From Chloroflexota bacterium (GTDB taxonomy: Bacteria; Chloroflexota; Dehalococcoidia; UBA2247; RBG-13-53-26), in assembly GCA_003551705.1 (NCBI GenBank), contig PUNJ01000104.1:1-60055 (forward strand): a stretch of DNA of 60,055 bases, read 5' to 3'. Below are positions 8,924 to 18,459 of the stretch, one piece after another. The notes beneath the pieces are model-generated. The model searched no databases. It worked only from the letters and a program-made list of their open reading frames with translations, and was not told the DNA's origin. A program made the translations under genes and the position numbers. Positions within the stretch are counted from its first letter, which is position 1; each line of letters begins with the position of its first letter.

Positions 8924-10771
8924 TCAGCTGTTTCCTTCCTCCAGTATGTCAGCCATTCCCAGTTCCCGCATTTTTGTTACGGGCACCAGGCCTTCAGAAG
9001 TCCATCCCCTGGCAGTATAATAGTCTTCAATCAAGGCACGTAAGACTTCGGGGGACAGGACAACGCTCTGCGATTCCCGGAATGTGACGGGGTCTTGGAG
9101 CAGGCGCGGCGGCAGCCAATCGTCTGCCTTCTTCCATCCATGCTTGATGTTGAAGACTTTCTTGAGGTTGTTGATACGCTCACCAGCAAGTCTCAAATCG
9201 CCGGCGCTCATCTCGATTCCTGTGGCCACTGTATAGAGGCCGGCGGCCTCGGGAAGGAAGTTGGTGAAACTGTCGCGCATGGCCTTGCAGGTGATGAGCG
9301 AATCGAAGATGGCTGCGAGGTCCTCCTGTTCCATGTTGAGCTTGCCCCAGCCTGTCTGCGATTCCATCCTGTCCAGGATGTGGACCATGTCAAGCTCATA
9401 TGAAGAAGACCGGTTGTAATAACCCCCACGCAACCCCACGGCCAGAGCCAGGGCTTGCGTCTTCATGGTCCTGGGATCGTAGCCAGGCAGTTCAAGGCCC
9501 TTGGTGTGCATGGCCCATTGATCGGAGTCCCGGCCGGTGACTGTTGCTGCGCGCATGACTCCTTCAGCCAGGAGGCTGCCCAGCCCGGCTCGCCGCCCTA
9601 TCAAATCGATCATCTGTAGCAGGGCCTCGCCGTTTCCAAAAGCTAGGTCGACGCCGTCGGTATCATTCCTGTCCAGGATACCTTTTTGGAAGGATTCCAT
9701 GGCCCACGCGATGGCGTTGCCTGTACTGATTGTATCGATGCCATGAGAGTGACACAGGAGGGCGGCCTTGAGAATGGTTGAGATATCATTGATTCCGCAC
9801 ATGGGACCCAAAGCGGATAGACTCCCGTAGTCCAACGCCGTTTCAATATTGGAGTTGTCTCTGTCTCTGTGACTGGCACTGTAGAGATGCTCACATCCCA
9901 AAGGACAGGTGGGACAGGCGACCACCCTGGCAAGGCAGGTGTCGGCCAGTTTCTCGCCGCTGACGTCTTCTGCGCCCGGGAAGGCGCCCTCCTGGAAGTT
10001 CCAGGTGGGAAGAGCGGCAATGCGGTTAAGTAGCATGACATTGTAAGGGGTACCAAGTCCCCGGAAGTTCTGCTTCCTGGCGGCCTGAGATCTGGAATAT
10101 AGACCGGCGCATGTCCGGCGCATCTCGTCCCCATCAAAAACGGATACGGGTTGGGTTCCTCTTATGGCTATGGCCTTGAGTCGCTTGGAGCCCATTACAG
10201 CGCCGCAACCGGTGCGGCCTGCCTGGCGGTAGCCATCGTTGCTTATGCAGGCGTAACGGACCAGGTTCTCTCCTCCGGGTCCGATGGCTGCTACCTGAAC
10301 GCGGCCGTCGCCCGCCTGGCTGCGGATAGACTTTGAAGTTTCCGAGGCCCCTTTGCCCCATAGACCGTCTGCCTGGCGGAAGTGTACATAATCGTCATCT
10401 ATCCAAAGATAGACCGGAGTATCTGACCGGCCGGTGATGACCAGTGCATCATAACCGGCCGATTTGAGAGACAGCGACCAGTTGCCGAAGGAGAGTGAAT
10501 CACCCAGCAAGCCGGTCAGAGGGGATTTTGTCACCACCGCATGTGCCGCCGAGGCAGGGGACATGGTCCCCGTCAAACTACTGGAGGCGAAGATGAGCGG
10601 GTTGCCGGGATCCAGGGGATCTGTCCCTTCCGGGCACCTTTCATAGAGCAGCCGGGTGCCGAGGCCGACACCACCGAGGTAGTCCTTTAGCAGACTATGG
10701 CCGAGTTCTGCGACCTCCGCTGTGCGCGTTGTAAGGTCTATGACGAGGTACCGGCCTCTATAAGAATACAA
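8924..10771 (-). CDS. Tungsten-containing aldehyde ferredoxin oxidoreductase family
   Basis: N-term YRGRYLVIDLTTRTAEVAEL...YLGGVGLGTRLLYE; HAVVTKSPLTGLLGDS; 615 aa; characteristic AOR layout. Confidence 0.92.
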   Translation of the reverse strand: MYSYRGRYLVIDLTTRTAEVAELGHSLLKDYLGGVGLGTRLLYERCPEGTDPLDPGNPLIFASSSLTGTMSPASAAHAVVTKSPLTGLLGDSLSFGNWSLSLKSAGYDALVITGRSDTPVYLWIDDDYVHFRQADGLWGKGASETSKSIRSQAGDGRVQVAAIGPGGENLVRYACISNDGYRQAGRTGCGAVMGSKRLKAIAIRGTQPVSVFDGDEMRRTCAGLYSRSQAARKQNFRGLGTPYNVMLLNRIAALPTWNFQEGAFPGAEDVSGEKLADTCLARVVACPTCPLGCEHLYSASHRDRDNSNIETALDYGSLSALGPMCGINDISTILKAALLCHSHGIDTISTGNAIAWAMESFQKGILDRNDTDGVDLAFGNGEALLQMIDLIGRRAGLGSLLAEGVMRAATVTGRDSDQWAMHTKGLELPGYDPRTMKTQALALAVGLRGGYYNRSSSYELDMVHILDRMESQTGWGKLNMEQEDLAAIFDSLITCKAMRDSFTNFLPEAAGLYTVATGIEMSAGDLRLAGERINNLKKVFNIKHGWKKADDWLPPRLLQDPVTFRESQSVVLSPEVLRALIEDYYTARGWTSEGLVPVTKMRELGMADILEEGNS

Positions 10772-10804
10772 TTGCCTCTCCTGTGTGCAATCTCATGATG
10801 GTCA

Positions 10805-11194
10805 TCAAGCGCCTAGTATTTGCTCAGCACGGTCGGGATCGCTTACCTTGAAAACTATGCTGGCTGTGCCCGGCGTCGGGTCAACAAAAGCGTAGAAATA
10901 CTCTACGTTTATTCCTGCCTTGGCCAGGGGTTCGATGATTTCCAGAAGCCCGCCCGGCCTGTCCGGCATGTCTCTTTGTAAGACCGTGGTCTCTCTAATG
11001 GTAAAACCTGCTGTCCTCAGTGCTTCGACGGCCTTGGGGACGTCCGAGAGAATCATGCGAGCAATACCGAAGTCCGAACCCTCGGCTATGGACAGCGCTT
11101 GGATGCTGATTTCTCTGTCCTTCAATGCTTGCAGCATGGCCACAAGCCTCCCGGGCTGGTTCTCCACGAAGACGGATACCTGTTTTATCTTCAT
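10805..11194 (-). CDS. Tandem ACT domain protein
   Basis: KQVSVFVENQPGRLVAMLQALKDREISIQALSIAE and a second DRPGGLLEIIEPLAKAGINVEYFYAF. Confidence 0.88.
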   Translation of the reverse strand: MKIKQVSVFVENQPGRLVAMLQALKDREISIQALSIAEGSDFGIARMILSDVPKAVEALRTAGFTIRETTVLQRDMPDRPGGLLEIIEPLAKAGINVEYFYAFVDPTPGTASIVFKVSDPDRAEQILGA

Positions 11195-11218
11195 GCCATT
11201 GCCCTCCCTGTATAGAGT

Positions 11219-12517
11219 CTAAAGCTCCCTCCGGTCAATGACCCGTTTGGCTTTGCCCTCCGTACGAGCCAGGGACTTGGGCTCCACCAGTTTGATGCGA
11301 GCACCGATTCCCAGAGTCCCCTCCATTTCGTCCTTGACCTTCTTCTGCAACGCTTCCATCTTGCGCATTTCATCCGAGAATACGGCCTCCGAGACCTCCA
11401 CCCAGATTTCCAAATCGTCAAGGTGGCGTTCACGATCGACGATGATCTGATAATGAGGCTCCACTCCTTCTACGTCCAGGAGCACGCTCTCAATCTGGGA
11501 TGGAAACACGTTTACTCCCCGGATTATCAGCATATCGTCGGTCCGGCCCAGGACCTTGCCCATTCTGACCAGGGTGCGCCCGCACTGGCATGGTTCGGCA
11601 TTGAGCGAGGTTATGTCCTTGGTGCAAAAGCGGATTACAGGCATTGCTTCTTTGGTGAGGGTCGTGAATACCAGTTCGCCGACCTGGCCATAGGGAAGTC
11701 TCTCCCCTGTCTCTGGATTGATGATTTCAGGTAGGAAATTGTCTTCAAAAATGTGCAGGCCGCACCTGTGAGAGCATTCCACGGATACGCCGGGCCCGAG
11801 TATCTCCGTGAGGCCATAGATGTCCACCGCTTTGATGGGGAGCTTGATCTCGATCTCGTTTCTCATTTGTTCCGACCATGGTTCGGCGCCCAAGACGCCC
11901 AGTCTAAGTCTGGTAAGCCCCAGGTCAAGGCCAATCTCGGTTGCCGCTTCAGCGAGTATCAAGGCGTAGGAAGGGGTACAGGTTATGACCGTAGTGCCCA
12001 AGTCCTGGATCAGCATGAGTTGTCGTTTGCTGTTGCCCGTAGAGGAAGGTATGACGGTCGCCCCTACCTTCTCCCCGCCGTAGTGGAAACCCAGTCCGCC
12101 GGTGAACAGACCGTAGCCATAGGCGTTCTGCATAACGTCATTCTTGCCCATGCCGGCACAAGTCAGGGTCCTGGCCATCATATCCGTCCATAATCGCAAG
12201 TCGTTTGCGGTATATGGCGCTATGACTGGCTTGCCGGTTGTGCCACTTGAGGCATGGATACGGCACACCTGTTCCATGGGGGTGGCCACCAGGCCGAGGG
12301 GATAGTTATCACGGAAGTCTTGCTTGCTGGTGAAGGGTAGCCTGCCTATGTCAGCGACAGACTTTATGCTGTCCGCTGTAACTCCGCGTTCCTTGAAGGC
12401 GTTTCGATAGAAAGGTACCTTTTCGTAGACACGGGCTACAAGCGATTTCAATCGCTCGACCTGAAGCTGTTCCAGGCTCTCTCTGGGCATGGTCTCATAT
12501 TCAGGGCTCCATATCAT
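11219..12517 (-). CDS. paaK: Phenylacetate-CoA ligase
   Basis: [17 protein letters not shown]-loop; [26 protein letters not shown]; 432 aa. Confidence 0.92.
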   Translation of the reverse strand: MIWSPEYETMPRESLEQLQVERLKSLVARVYEKVPFYRNAFKERGVTADSIKSVADIGRLPFTSKQDFRDNYPLGLVATPMEQVCRIHASSGTTGKPVIAPYTANDLRLWTDMMARTLTCAGMGKNDVMQNAYGYGLFTGGLGFHYGGEKVGATVIPSSTGNSKRQLMLIQDLGTTVITCTPSYALILAEAATEIGLDLGLTRLRLGVLGAEPWSEQMRNEIEIKLPIKAVDIYGLTEILGPGVSVECSHRCGLHIFEDNFLPEIINPETGERLPYGQVGELVFTTLTKEAMPVIRFCTKDITSLNAEPCQCGRTLVRMGKVLGRTDDMLIIRGVNVFPSQIESVLLDVEGVEPHYQIIVDRERHLDDLEIWVEVSEAVFSDEMRKMEALQKKVKDEMEGTLGIGARIKLVEPKSLARTEGKAKRVIDRREL

Positions 12518-12520
12518 GGT

Positions 12521-13135
12521 CTATGCCTCCCGATCGTGGTCTTTTGCCTGTCTGGTCCTCGCCTCTTCTCTTCCCCTGGCAAACGCATCCAGGTTCAAGT
12601 CCAGGAACTTGGCGGGGACACGCTGGGAAAGGTCCTCAACATAGCTCTTTTCCTCGATGGCCAAGAAGGATGACAGGAAGCCAACAAGCAAGACATTGAG
12701 TACCTGGGGGTTTCCCAATTGGTTGGCCAGGCTCGTGGCAGGGATAAGATGGATCTGGTCCGTTCTTTCTTTTAGAATGGCGACGGTTTCCTCTACAGTA
12801 GGGTAGCCATAAGCACCTCCCATGGTTGAGAGAGGTGGTATAGCGTGATCATTGATTATGGCTATGCCGCCCTGTTTCAGATAACCTGCCCACCGGGCTC
12901 CCTCAAGCCGCTCAAAGGCCAGCAGGAAATCTACCTCGCCCTTCTTAATGACCGGGGAATGGATTTGATGTCCGAAGCGCAGGTGGCTTACCACGCTGCC
13001 GCCTCTCTGAGACATGCCGAGGGAATCAGACTTCTTGACATCGTAGCCGCCCTTGACGGCGATCTCGGCCAGGGCATCGCTGGCCAGGACCACCCCCTGT
13101 CCGCCGACCCCGGTCATGAGTATATTAGTCGTCAT
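12521..13135 (-). CDS. iorB: Indolepyruvate ferredoxin oxidoreductase beta subunit
   Basis: MTTNILMTGVGGQGVVLASDALAEIA; SDSLGMSQRGGSVVSHLRFG; 4-nt overlap with iorA stop. Confidence 0.9.
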   Translation of the reverse strand: MTTNILMTGVGGQGVVLASDALAEIAVKGGYDVKKSDSLGMSQRGGSVVSHLRFGHQIHSPVIKKGEVDFLLAFERLEGARWAGYLKQGGIAIINDHAIPPLSTMGGAYGYPTVEETVAILKERTDQIHLIPATSLANQLGNPQVLNVLLVGFLSSFLAIEEKSYVEDLSQRVPAKFLDLNLDAFARGREEARTRQAKDHDREA

Positions 13136-14955
13136 TGCGCGTTCACCTTGATTGCCTGCCGGTGACAGACCTGCAGGCAGACGGAGCACTTGTCACCAAC
13201 GCAAGCGTTATTGTCGATGGTTATGGAATCGTCGTTCCTGTTTATGGCCGCACAACCGACCCTGAGGCAGTTGTAACACTGATCGCAGGCTTCTTTGTCG
13301 ACCATCATGGGCCTGCCCTTGGAACGGACCCGGAGCGGGCAGTTACCGCGCACGATCATGACAGAAGTTTGGTCTGTTTCTAGACACCGTTTGAGGGTGG
13401 ACTCTATCTCCTCCAGATCGAAGGCACTGACTACGTTCACATCTCGTACGCCGCAGCCCCGGGCAAGGTCTTCCAAGACCACTTTGGGAGCGTCGTCACC
13501 CCTGGCCGAGAAACCAGTACCGGGGTGTCCCTGGTGCCCCGTCATGGCGGTTGTTTCGTTGTCCAGGATGATCACGGTACCCTGGCCTTTGTTATAGACC
13601 ATATCTACAAGACTCGTGATGCCGGAATGCAGGAAAGTCGAGTCCCCAATCACACTCACAGTCTTCGTTCTAACACCGGCTTTCTCCAGCCCGTGAGCCT
13701 GCCCGATGCTGGCGCCCATGCAGGCACAGGTGTCGAGGGCGAGGAGAGGGGGGTACACGGCCAAGGTATAGCAACCGATGTCGCTGGTAACTATGATTCC
13801 CTGGCGCGCCAGCTGCCCAGCCCGTTTTTCGGACTCGTCGTCAACGGGAGGGGTATGGTAGAAACCCAGCCGTCGCAGCGCGTAGGATGTGCCCGCGTGA
13901 GGGCATCCCGGGCACAGCAGGGGAGGACGCACCGGTAGCGGGGGTGGCACCTTAGGCGAACTCTCGGCTATTGCCGGGCGAGAAATCAGTTCCAGTTTCA
14001 CTGCCTGCTCCTGCAGTAGTTCCGGACTGAGTTCGCCTACTATGGGCACAAGGGCCTTGCCCAGGACCTCCAATCCCCAGGCACGCAGCTGTTCCTCGAT
14101 GAATGGGTCCAGTTCCTCAATCACGACGAGCTTCCTTACCTCACCGGCGAAGTGGCAAACCAGTTCCCTGGGCAGCGGGTAAGTAGTCACCAGCTTCAGA
14201 AAACTTGCTCCGGGGAAGACCTCTCGAGCATACTGGTATGCAGCCCCGGAGGAGACTATTCCCAGATTACGGTCCTCCAGAATAATTTCATTGAAGGGGA
14301 AGGTCTCGACATAGGATGCAAGCTTGCTGATCCTCTCCTCCATAAGCGGATGCCTGGGGCGTGCATTGGAGGGGACCATTACAAACTTGTACGGGTCTCT
14401 GACAAAATGCGCTTTCCGGCGCTTGATATCAGGGTTGTCTTCGACATCGGCGACGGTCTTACAATGCGATATTCGGGTGGTGCTGCGGAAGATTACGGGG
14501 GTGTCGAATTCTTCGCTTATGTCGAAAGCCAAGGACATTAGACTGTAGGCTTCCTGGCTGTCACTGGGTTCCAGAATGGGCACCTTGGCGAACCTGGCGT
14601 AATGCCGGTTGTCCTGTTCGTTTTGCGAACTGTGCATGCCGGGGTCGTCGCAGCATATGACGACGAGTCCGCCCCGGATACCGGTCACGGAGGCGGCGAA
14701 GAAGGCATCGGAGGCGACGTTCAGTCCCACGTGCTTCATGGATACCAGGGTTCTGACGCCGCCATAAGAAGCCCCGAGGCCCACCTCCATGGCCACCTTC
14801 TCGTTGGTGGACCATTCTACGTAAATACCATCCATCCTGGCCAGGTTCTCGAGTATCTCCGTACTGGGTGTACCAGGATAGGCGGCAGCAACGCTCAGGC
14901 CGGCATGATATGCACCCAGGGCCATTGCTTCGTTGCCTGACAGTAGTTTCTTCAT
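13132..14955 (-). CDS. iorA: Indolepyruvate ferredoxin oxidoreductase alpha subunit
   Basis: MKKLLSGNEAMALGAYHAGLSVAAAYPGTPSTEI; RPPLLCPGCPHAGTSYAL; TPP site GDSTFLHSGITSLVDMVYN; C-terminal Fe-S domain. Confidence 0.93.
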   Translation of the reverse strand: MKKLLSGNEAMALGAYHAGLSVAAAYPGTPSTEILENLARMDGIYVEWSTNEKVAMEVGLGASYGGVRTLVSMKHVGLNVASDAFFAASVTGIRGGLVVICCDDPGMHSSQNEQDNRHYARFAKVPILEPSDSQEAYSLMSLAFDISEEFDTPVIFRSTTRISHCKTVADVEDNPDIKRRKAHFVRDPYKFVMVPSNARPRHPLMEERISKLASYVETFPFNEIILEDRNLGIVSSGAAYQYAREVFPGASFLKLVTTYPLPRELVCHFAGEVRKLVVIEELDPFIEEQLRAWGLEVLGKALVPIVGELSPELLQEQAVKLELISRPAIAESSPKVPPPLPVRPPLLCPGCPHAGTSYALRRLGFYHTPPVDDESEKRAGQLARQGIIVTSDIGCYTLAVYPPLLALDTCACMGASIGQAHGLEKAGVRTKTVSVIGDSTFLHSGITSLVDMVYNKGQGTVIILDNETTAMTGHQGHPGTGFSARGDDAPKVVLEDLARGCGVRDVNVVSAFDLEEIESTLKRCLETDQTSVMIVRGNCPLRVRSKGRPMMVDKEACDQCYNCLRVGCAAINRNDDSITIDNNACVGDKCSVCLQVCHRQAIKVNAQ

Positions 14956-14968
14956 GTGCATGTATTGT

Positions 14969-15727
14969 TCAAGTCAGCGCTCTGCCGAGGTAGGCATGTT
15001 TTACTTCATCATTGCCAAGCAGTTCTCCGGCCGTGCCTTCCAGAACAATGCGTCCCCTTTCCATCACGTAGCCGCGATCGGCGATCTTGAGGGCAGCCAC
15101 GGCGTCCTGTTCGATCAACAATATGGTCAGTCCTTCTTCTCTCAGCCTGCCCAGTAGCTGCAAAATTTCCTTGACCAGGTTGGGCGCCAGCCCCAGAGAG
15201 GGCTCGTCCAGGACCAAGATCTTTGGTGAACACATCATGGCCCGGCCGATCGCCAGCATCTGCTGTTCTCCGCCGCTCAGGCTTCCAGCCTTTTGCGACT
15301 GTCTCTCATGGAGTTTCGGGAAAAGACGGTACACTGATTCCAGATTAGTGCGTATGTCGGCACGGCGCGTGAACCAACCGACGTATCCGAGCAGGCTCAG
15401 ACGATTTCGTGCAGACTTAGGATATGCCCCCAAAATAAGGTTGTCAATTACAGGCATGTCCCCGAACAATTGCCGCCCTTCGGGTACGTACCCGAAACCC
15501 AATCTGGCAGTTTGATGCAAGGACAGGCCGGAAAGTAGGATGTCGTCCAGCCAGACTGCGCCGCTCTTGACGGGCACCAGACCGGCAACAGCATTCAATA
15601 GGGAAGTCTTGCCGGCTCCGTTGGAGCCGATCAGGGTGACGATTTCACCGTCATTCACTGTCAGAGAGACTTCTCTCACGGCCGTGGCCCGCCCGTAGGC
15701 GACCGAGACATTCTCAACTCTCAACAT
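14969..15727 (-). CDS. livF: Branched-chain amino acid ABC transporter ATP-binding protein LivF
   Basis: Walker A GSNGAGKTSLL; signature LSGGEQQMLAIGRAMM; FGYVPEGRQLF. Confidence 0.93.
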   Translation of the reverse strand: MLRVENVSVAYGRATAVREVSLTVNDGEIVTLIGSNGAGKTSLLNAVAGLVPVKSGAVWLDDILLSGLSLHQTARLGFGYVPEGRQLFGDMPVIDNLILGAYPKSARNRLSLLGYVGWFTRRADIRTNLESVYRLFPKLHERQSQKAGSLSGGEQQMLAIGRAMMCSPKILVLDEPSLGLAPNLVKEILQLLGRLREEGLTILLIEQDAVAALKIADRGYVMERGRIVLEGTAGELLGNDEVKHAYLGRALT

Positions 15728-16496
15728 ACTCGACTTCCTCACCCAGGTACGCGGATATCACCTTGGGGTCTCTCTGTATCTGTGAAGCCGTTCCCTCGGC
15801 TATCTTCTTTCCGGAGTCCAGAACGAATATCCACTCGGCCAGGCCCATTACCAGTTCCATGTCGTGCTCCACCAGCAGTACGGTTATGCCCATCTCCCGG
15901 ATGCGCCGTATCAAGTCACTGAGTTCCATCTTCTCGAGCTTGTTAAGCCCGGCGCCGGGTTCGTCCAAGAGCAGGAGGGAAGGCTCGCTGGCCAGAGCTC
16001 TCGCTACGGCCAGCAGCTTCTGCTGTCCGAGGGGCAGGCTCATGGCATCCTGTTCAGCTTTCATTCCCAGTCCTGCCAGGTTGAGGTACTTCATGGCCTT
16101 CAAGTTTACGGCCTCCTCTTCCTTGCGTGACTTGGGAAGTCTCAGGGCAGCCTCAAAGAAGCCGTAGCGGCTGCGGGTGTGCTGGCCCACCATGACATTC
16201 TCCAGGCATGTCATGTGGGGAAAGAGGAGGATATTCTGGAATGTGCGGGCTATACCCATCTGTGTTCTCTTATGAGCAGGCAGTTTCTTCAGAGATGTGC
16301 CCTGGTAAGATATCTCTCCTACTGTGAAGGGGTATACTCCGGTAATCAGGTTGAAAAGGGTTGTCTTACCTGCTCCGTTGGGCCCGATTATGGCGGAAAT
16401 CTTGCCTGCATCAATGGCAGCCTCGACCCCGTCGAGAGCGGCCAGCCCGCCGAAATATTTGGTGACCCCGGTGACCTGAAGCGCGGTGTTGGTCAC
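15714..16496 (-). CDS. livG: Branched-chain amino acid ABC transporter ATP-binding protein LivG
   Basis: GTG start at 16496 overlapping the livM stop (GTGA); GPNGAGKTTLFNLITG; ARTFQNILLF. Confidence 0.92.
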   Translation of the reverse strand: MTNTALQVTGVTKYFGGLAALDGVEAAIDAGKISAIIGPNGAGKTTLFNLITGVYPFTVGEISYQGTSLKKLPAHKRTQMGIARTFQNILLFPHMTCLENVMVGQHTRSRYGFFEAALRLPKSRKEEEAVNLKAMKYLNLAGLGMKAEQDAMSLPLGQQKLLAVARALASEPSLLLLDEPGAGLNKLEKMELSDLIRRIREMGITVLLVEHDMELVMGLAEWIFVLDSGKKIAEGTASQIQRDPKVISAYLGEEVEYVES

Positions 16497-17485
16497 AGTT
16501 CCACCTCGCCGAGCCGTCCCGTTTGCCATCGGCGATAATAGCTCTTCAAGCGGACGAACAGTCCCTCTGGAGTGAATATCATGACCAGCATCAGTATGAG
16601 GCCGTATATAACGATGTCCAATTCGCCGAACCTTAGCAGCAGCTCATCGCTCAGTATTCGTACCATGGCGGCGCCGAAGATGGCACCCCAGATACTGGCC
16701 AAGCCTCCCACCACAGCCATAACTACGATCATTACCGATCCGAGGAAGCCGAAGGGTTGGGGGTTAACGAAGCTAAGGTGATGGACAAAGAGGCTGCCCG
16801 CGAGGGAGGCGTAGACGGCGGCCAGAACGAAAATCTTCATCTTGAACTGGGCCACGTTAATGCCCAGGGATGCAGAGGCCGCTTCACTGCCGTGGATGGC
16901 CCGCAAGGCGCGACCTGTCCTGGAGTTCACGATGTTTTGAGACAGCAGCAATATGGACAGGCAGAAGAACCATACCAGGTAATAACGTTTGAAGGGCGTA
17001 TCGAAGACAAAGCTGCCTATAGCCAGTTGTGGTATGCCTCCCATACCGTCGGGTCCGCCGGTGTATTGCGCCATCTGCCGGAACAGGACGTACATGATGA
17101 TACCCAGGCCCAGGGTGGCCATGGCCAGATAGTTGCCCTTCAGCCGGAAAATGGGGTAGGCAATGACATAGGCAAAAGTCCCGGTAGCAATGGCGCCTAT
17201 GATCATGGCAAGCCAGGGATTGACGCCGTATGTCTTACTGAGTACCGCTGAGAAATAGGCCCCCAGGCCGTAAAAAGCTGCTTGGCCCAACGAGACCTGC
17301 CCGGTATACCCAAGCAACAGGCACAGGCCGACGGTGACCATGGTATGCAACCCGATAAAGACCAGCAGGGTGGTATACTGGCCCATAAACCAGTTAAAGG
17401 GCATCAGAAGCAGCAGGACCAGCAGGAACCCAATAGCGACTGGCCTCCAATTGAATCGCTGCAGCCTTTCAACGTTCATCATCAA
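16493..17485 (-). CDS. livM: Branched-chain amino acid ABC transporter permease LivM
   Basis: LLLGYTGQVSLGQAAFYGLGAYFSAVL; multi-TM; GLASIWGAIFGAA. Confidence 0.92.
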   Translation of the reverse strand: MMMNVERLQRFNWRPVAIGFLLVLLLLMPFNWFMGQYTTLLVFIGLHTMVTVGLCLLLGYTGQVSLGQAAFYGLGAYFSAVLSKTYGVNPWLAMIIGAIATGTFAYVIAYPIFRLKGNYLAMATLGLGIIMYVLFRQMAQYTGGPDGMGGIPQLAIGSFVFDTPFKRYYLVWFFCLSILLLSQNIVNSRTGRALRAIHGSEAASASLGINVAQFKMKIFVLAAVYASLAGSLFVHHLSFVNPQPFGFLGSVMIVVMAVVGGLASIWGAIFGAAMVRILSDELLLRFGELDIVIYGLILMLVMIFTPEGLFVRLKSYYRRWQTGRLGEVEL

Positions 17486-18369
17486 CTGGGCCTCTCTTGC
17501 GCAGCCAACTGGCCCGCTCTCAGGAGAAGGATGGCCAGCAGAACTATGAGGGCTATGGCGTCCTTATAGGCGGAACTGAAGGGACCCCAGCCGATAGCTA
17601 CGGCCATGGCCTCAACTATACCCAGGGTGAGCCCACCTATAACCGCCGCTACCGGACTCTTGAAGCCGCCGATTGAGGCGGCTACGAAGCCCTTGAGGCC
17701 TATCATGGCCCCCATACCATAGGTGATGGATGTCAAGGGCGACATAACTGTCCCGCCGATAGCGCCCAATGCCCCCGCCATCACGAAAGCGGTCAAGGCC
17801 ATGGCCCTGGCATCGATGCCCACCATGCCGGCGGCAGACCGGTTGATGGCACAGGCCTTGAGGGCTTTTCCCATCATGGTGAAGTTGAAAAACAGGTGCA
17901 GCAACAGGGTCAGGACCAGGGTGATGCCGATGAGCCAGACTGCTTGAGGTTGGATATATGCGCCTGCTACCAACCATGATGTGGTGCCCGTGAAAGCAGG
18001 CGGCCTGACAGCATCCACTCCCCAGACTTCGGCGGCAATACCGCGTATGAAAATGGATGCTCCTATGGTGATAATGATCAGGCTGACAACGGAGGCTTGT
18101 CTAGCCGAGCGAATGGCGAGCAAATACAGGAGGGCGCCTACGACGGCGGCGACGATTATGGCGAGGATGACGGCCATGGGGAGTGGCACGCCCATGCTGG
18201 CGAAAAGGAAGAAGGATAGCATGCCGCCCAGCATCACAAATTCGCCCTGGGCGAAGTTGATTATGCTGGTTACAGCATAGATGATGGTAAACCCAACCCC
18301 CACCAGGGCGTAGATGCTGCCATGGGTTAGCCCCGAGAAGAGGTATTGGAGTAACTGGTCTGAAGCCAT
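17482..18369 (-). CDS. livH: Branched-chain amino acid ABC transporter permease LivH
   Basis: LTHGSIYALVGVGFTIIYAVTSIINFAQGEFVMLGG; 4-nt overlap with livM. Confidence 0.93.
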   Translation of the reverse strand: MASDQLLQYLFSGLTHGSIYALVGVGFTIIYAVTSIINFAQGEFVMLGGMLSFFLFASMGVPLPMAVILAIIVAAVVGALLYLLAIRSARQASVVSLIIITIGASIFIRGIAAEVWGVDAVRPPAFTGTTSWLVAGAYIQPQAVWLIGITLVLTLLLHLFFNFTMMGKALKACAINRSAAGMVGIDARAMALTAFVMAGALGAIGGTVMSPLTSITYGMGAMIGLKGFVAASIGGFKSPVAAVIGGLTLGIVEAMAVAIGWGPFSSAYKDAIALIVLLAILLLRAGQLAAQERPS

Positions 18370-18400
18370 CCTATCCTATTCTGATTGTCCAAAACAGCAA

Positions 18401-18426
18401 TAAGGGGAAAGTTGCCTTTCCCCTTA
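18401..18426 (-). promoter_or_regulatory. Strong hairpin between livK and livH (attenuator or mRNA-stabilising element)
   Basis: Perfect inverted repeat TAAGGGGAAAG-ttgc-CTTTCCCCTTA in the livK-livH gap. Confidence 0.6.
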
Positions 18427-18459
18427 TTAGCATAGTCATTTGTGTTTTATTCTACTCTC

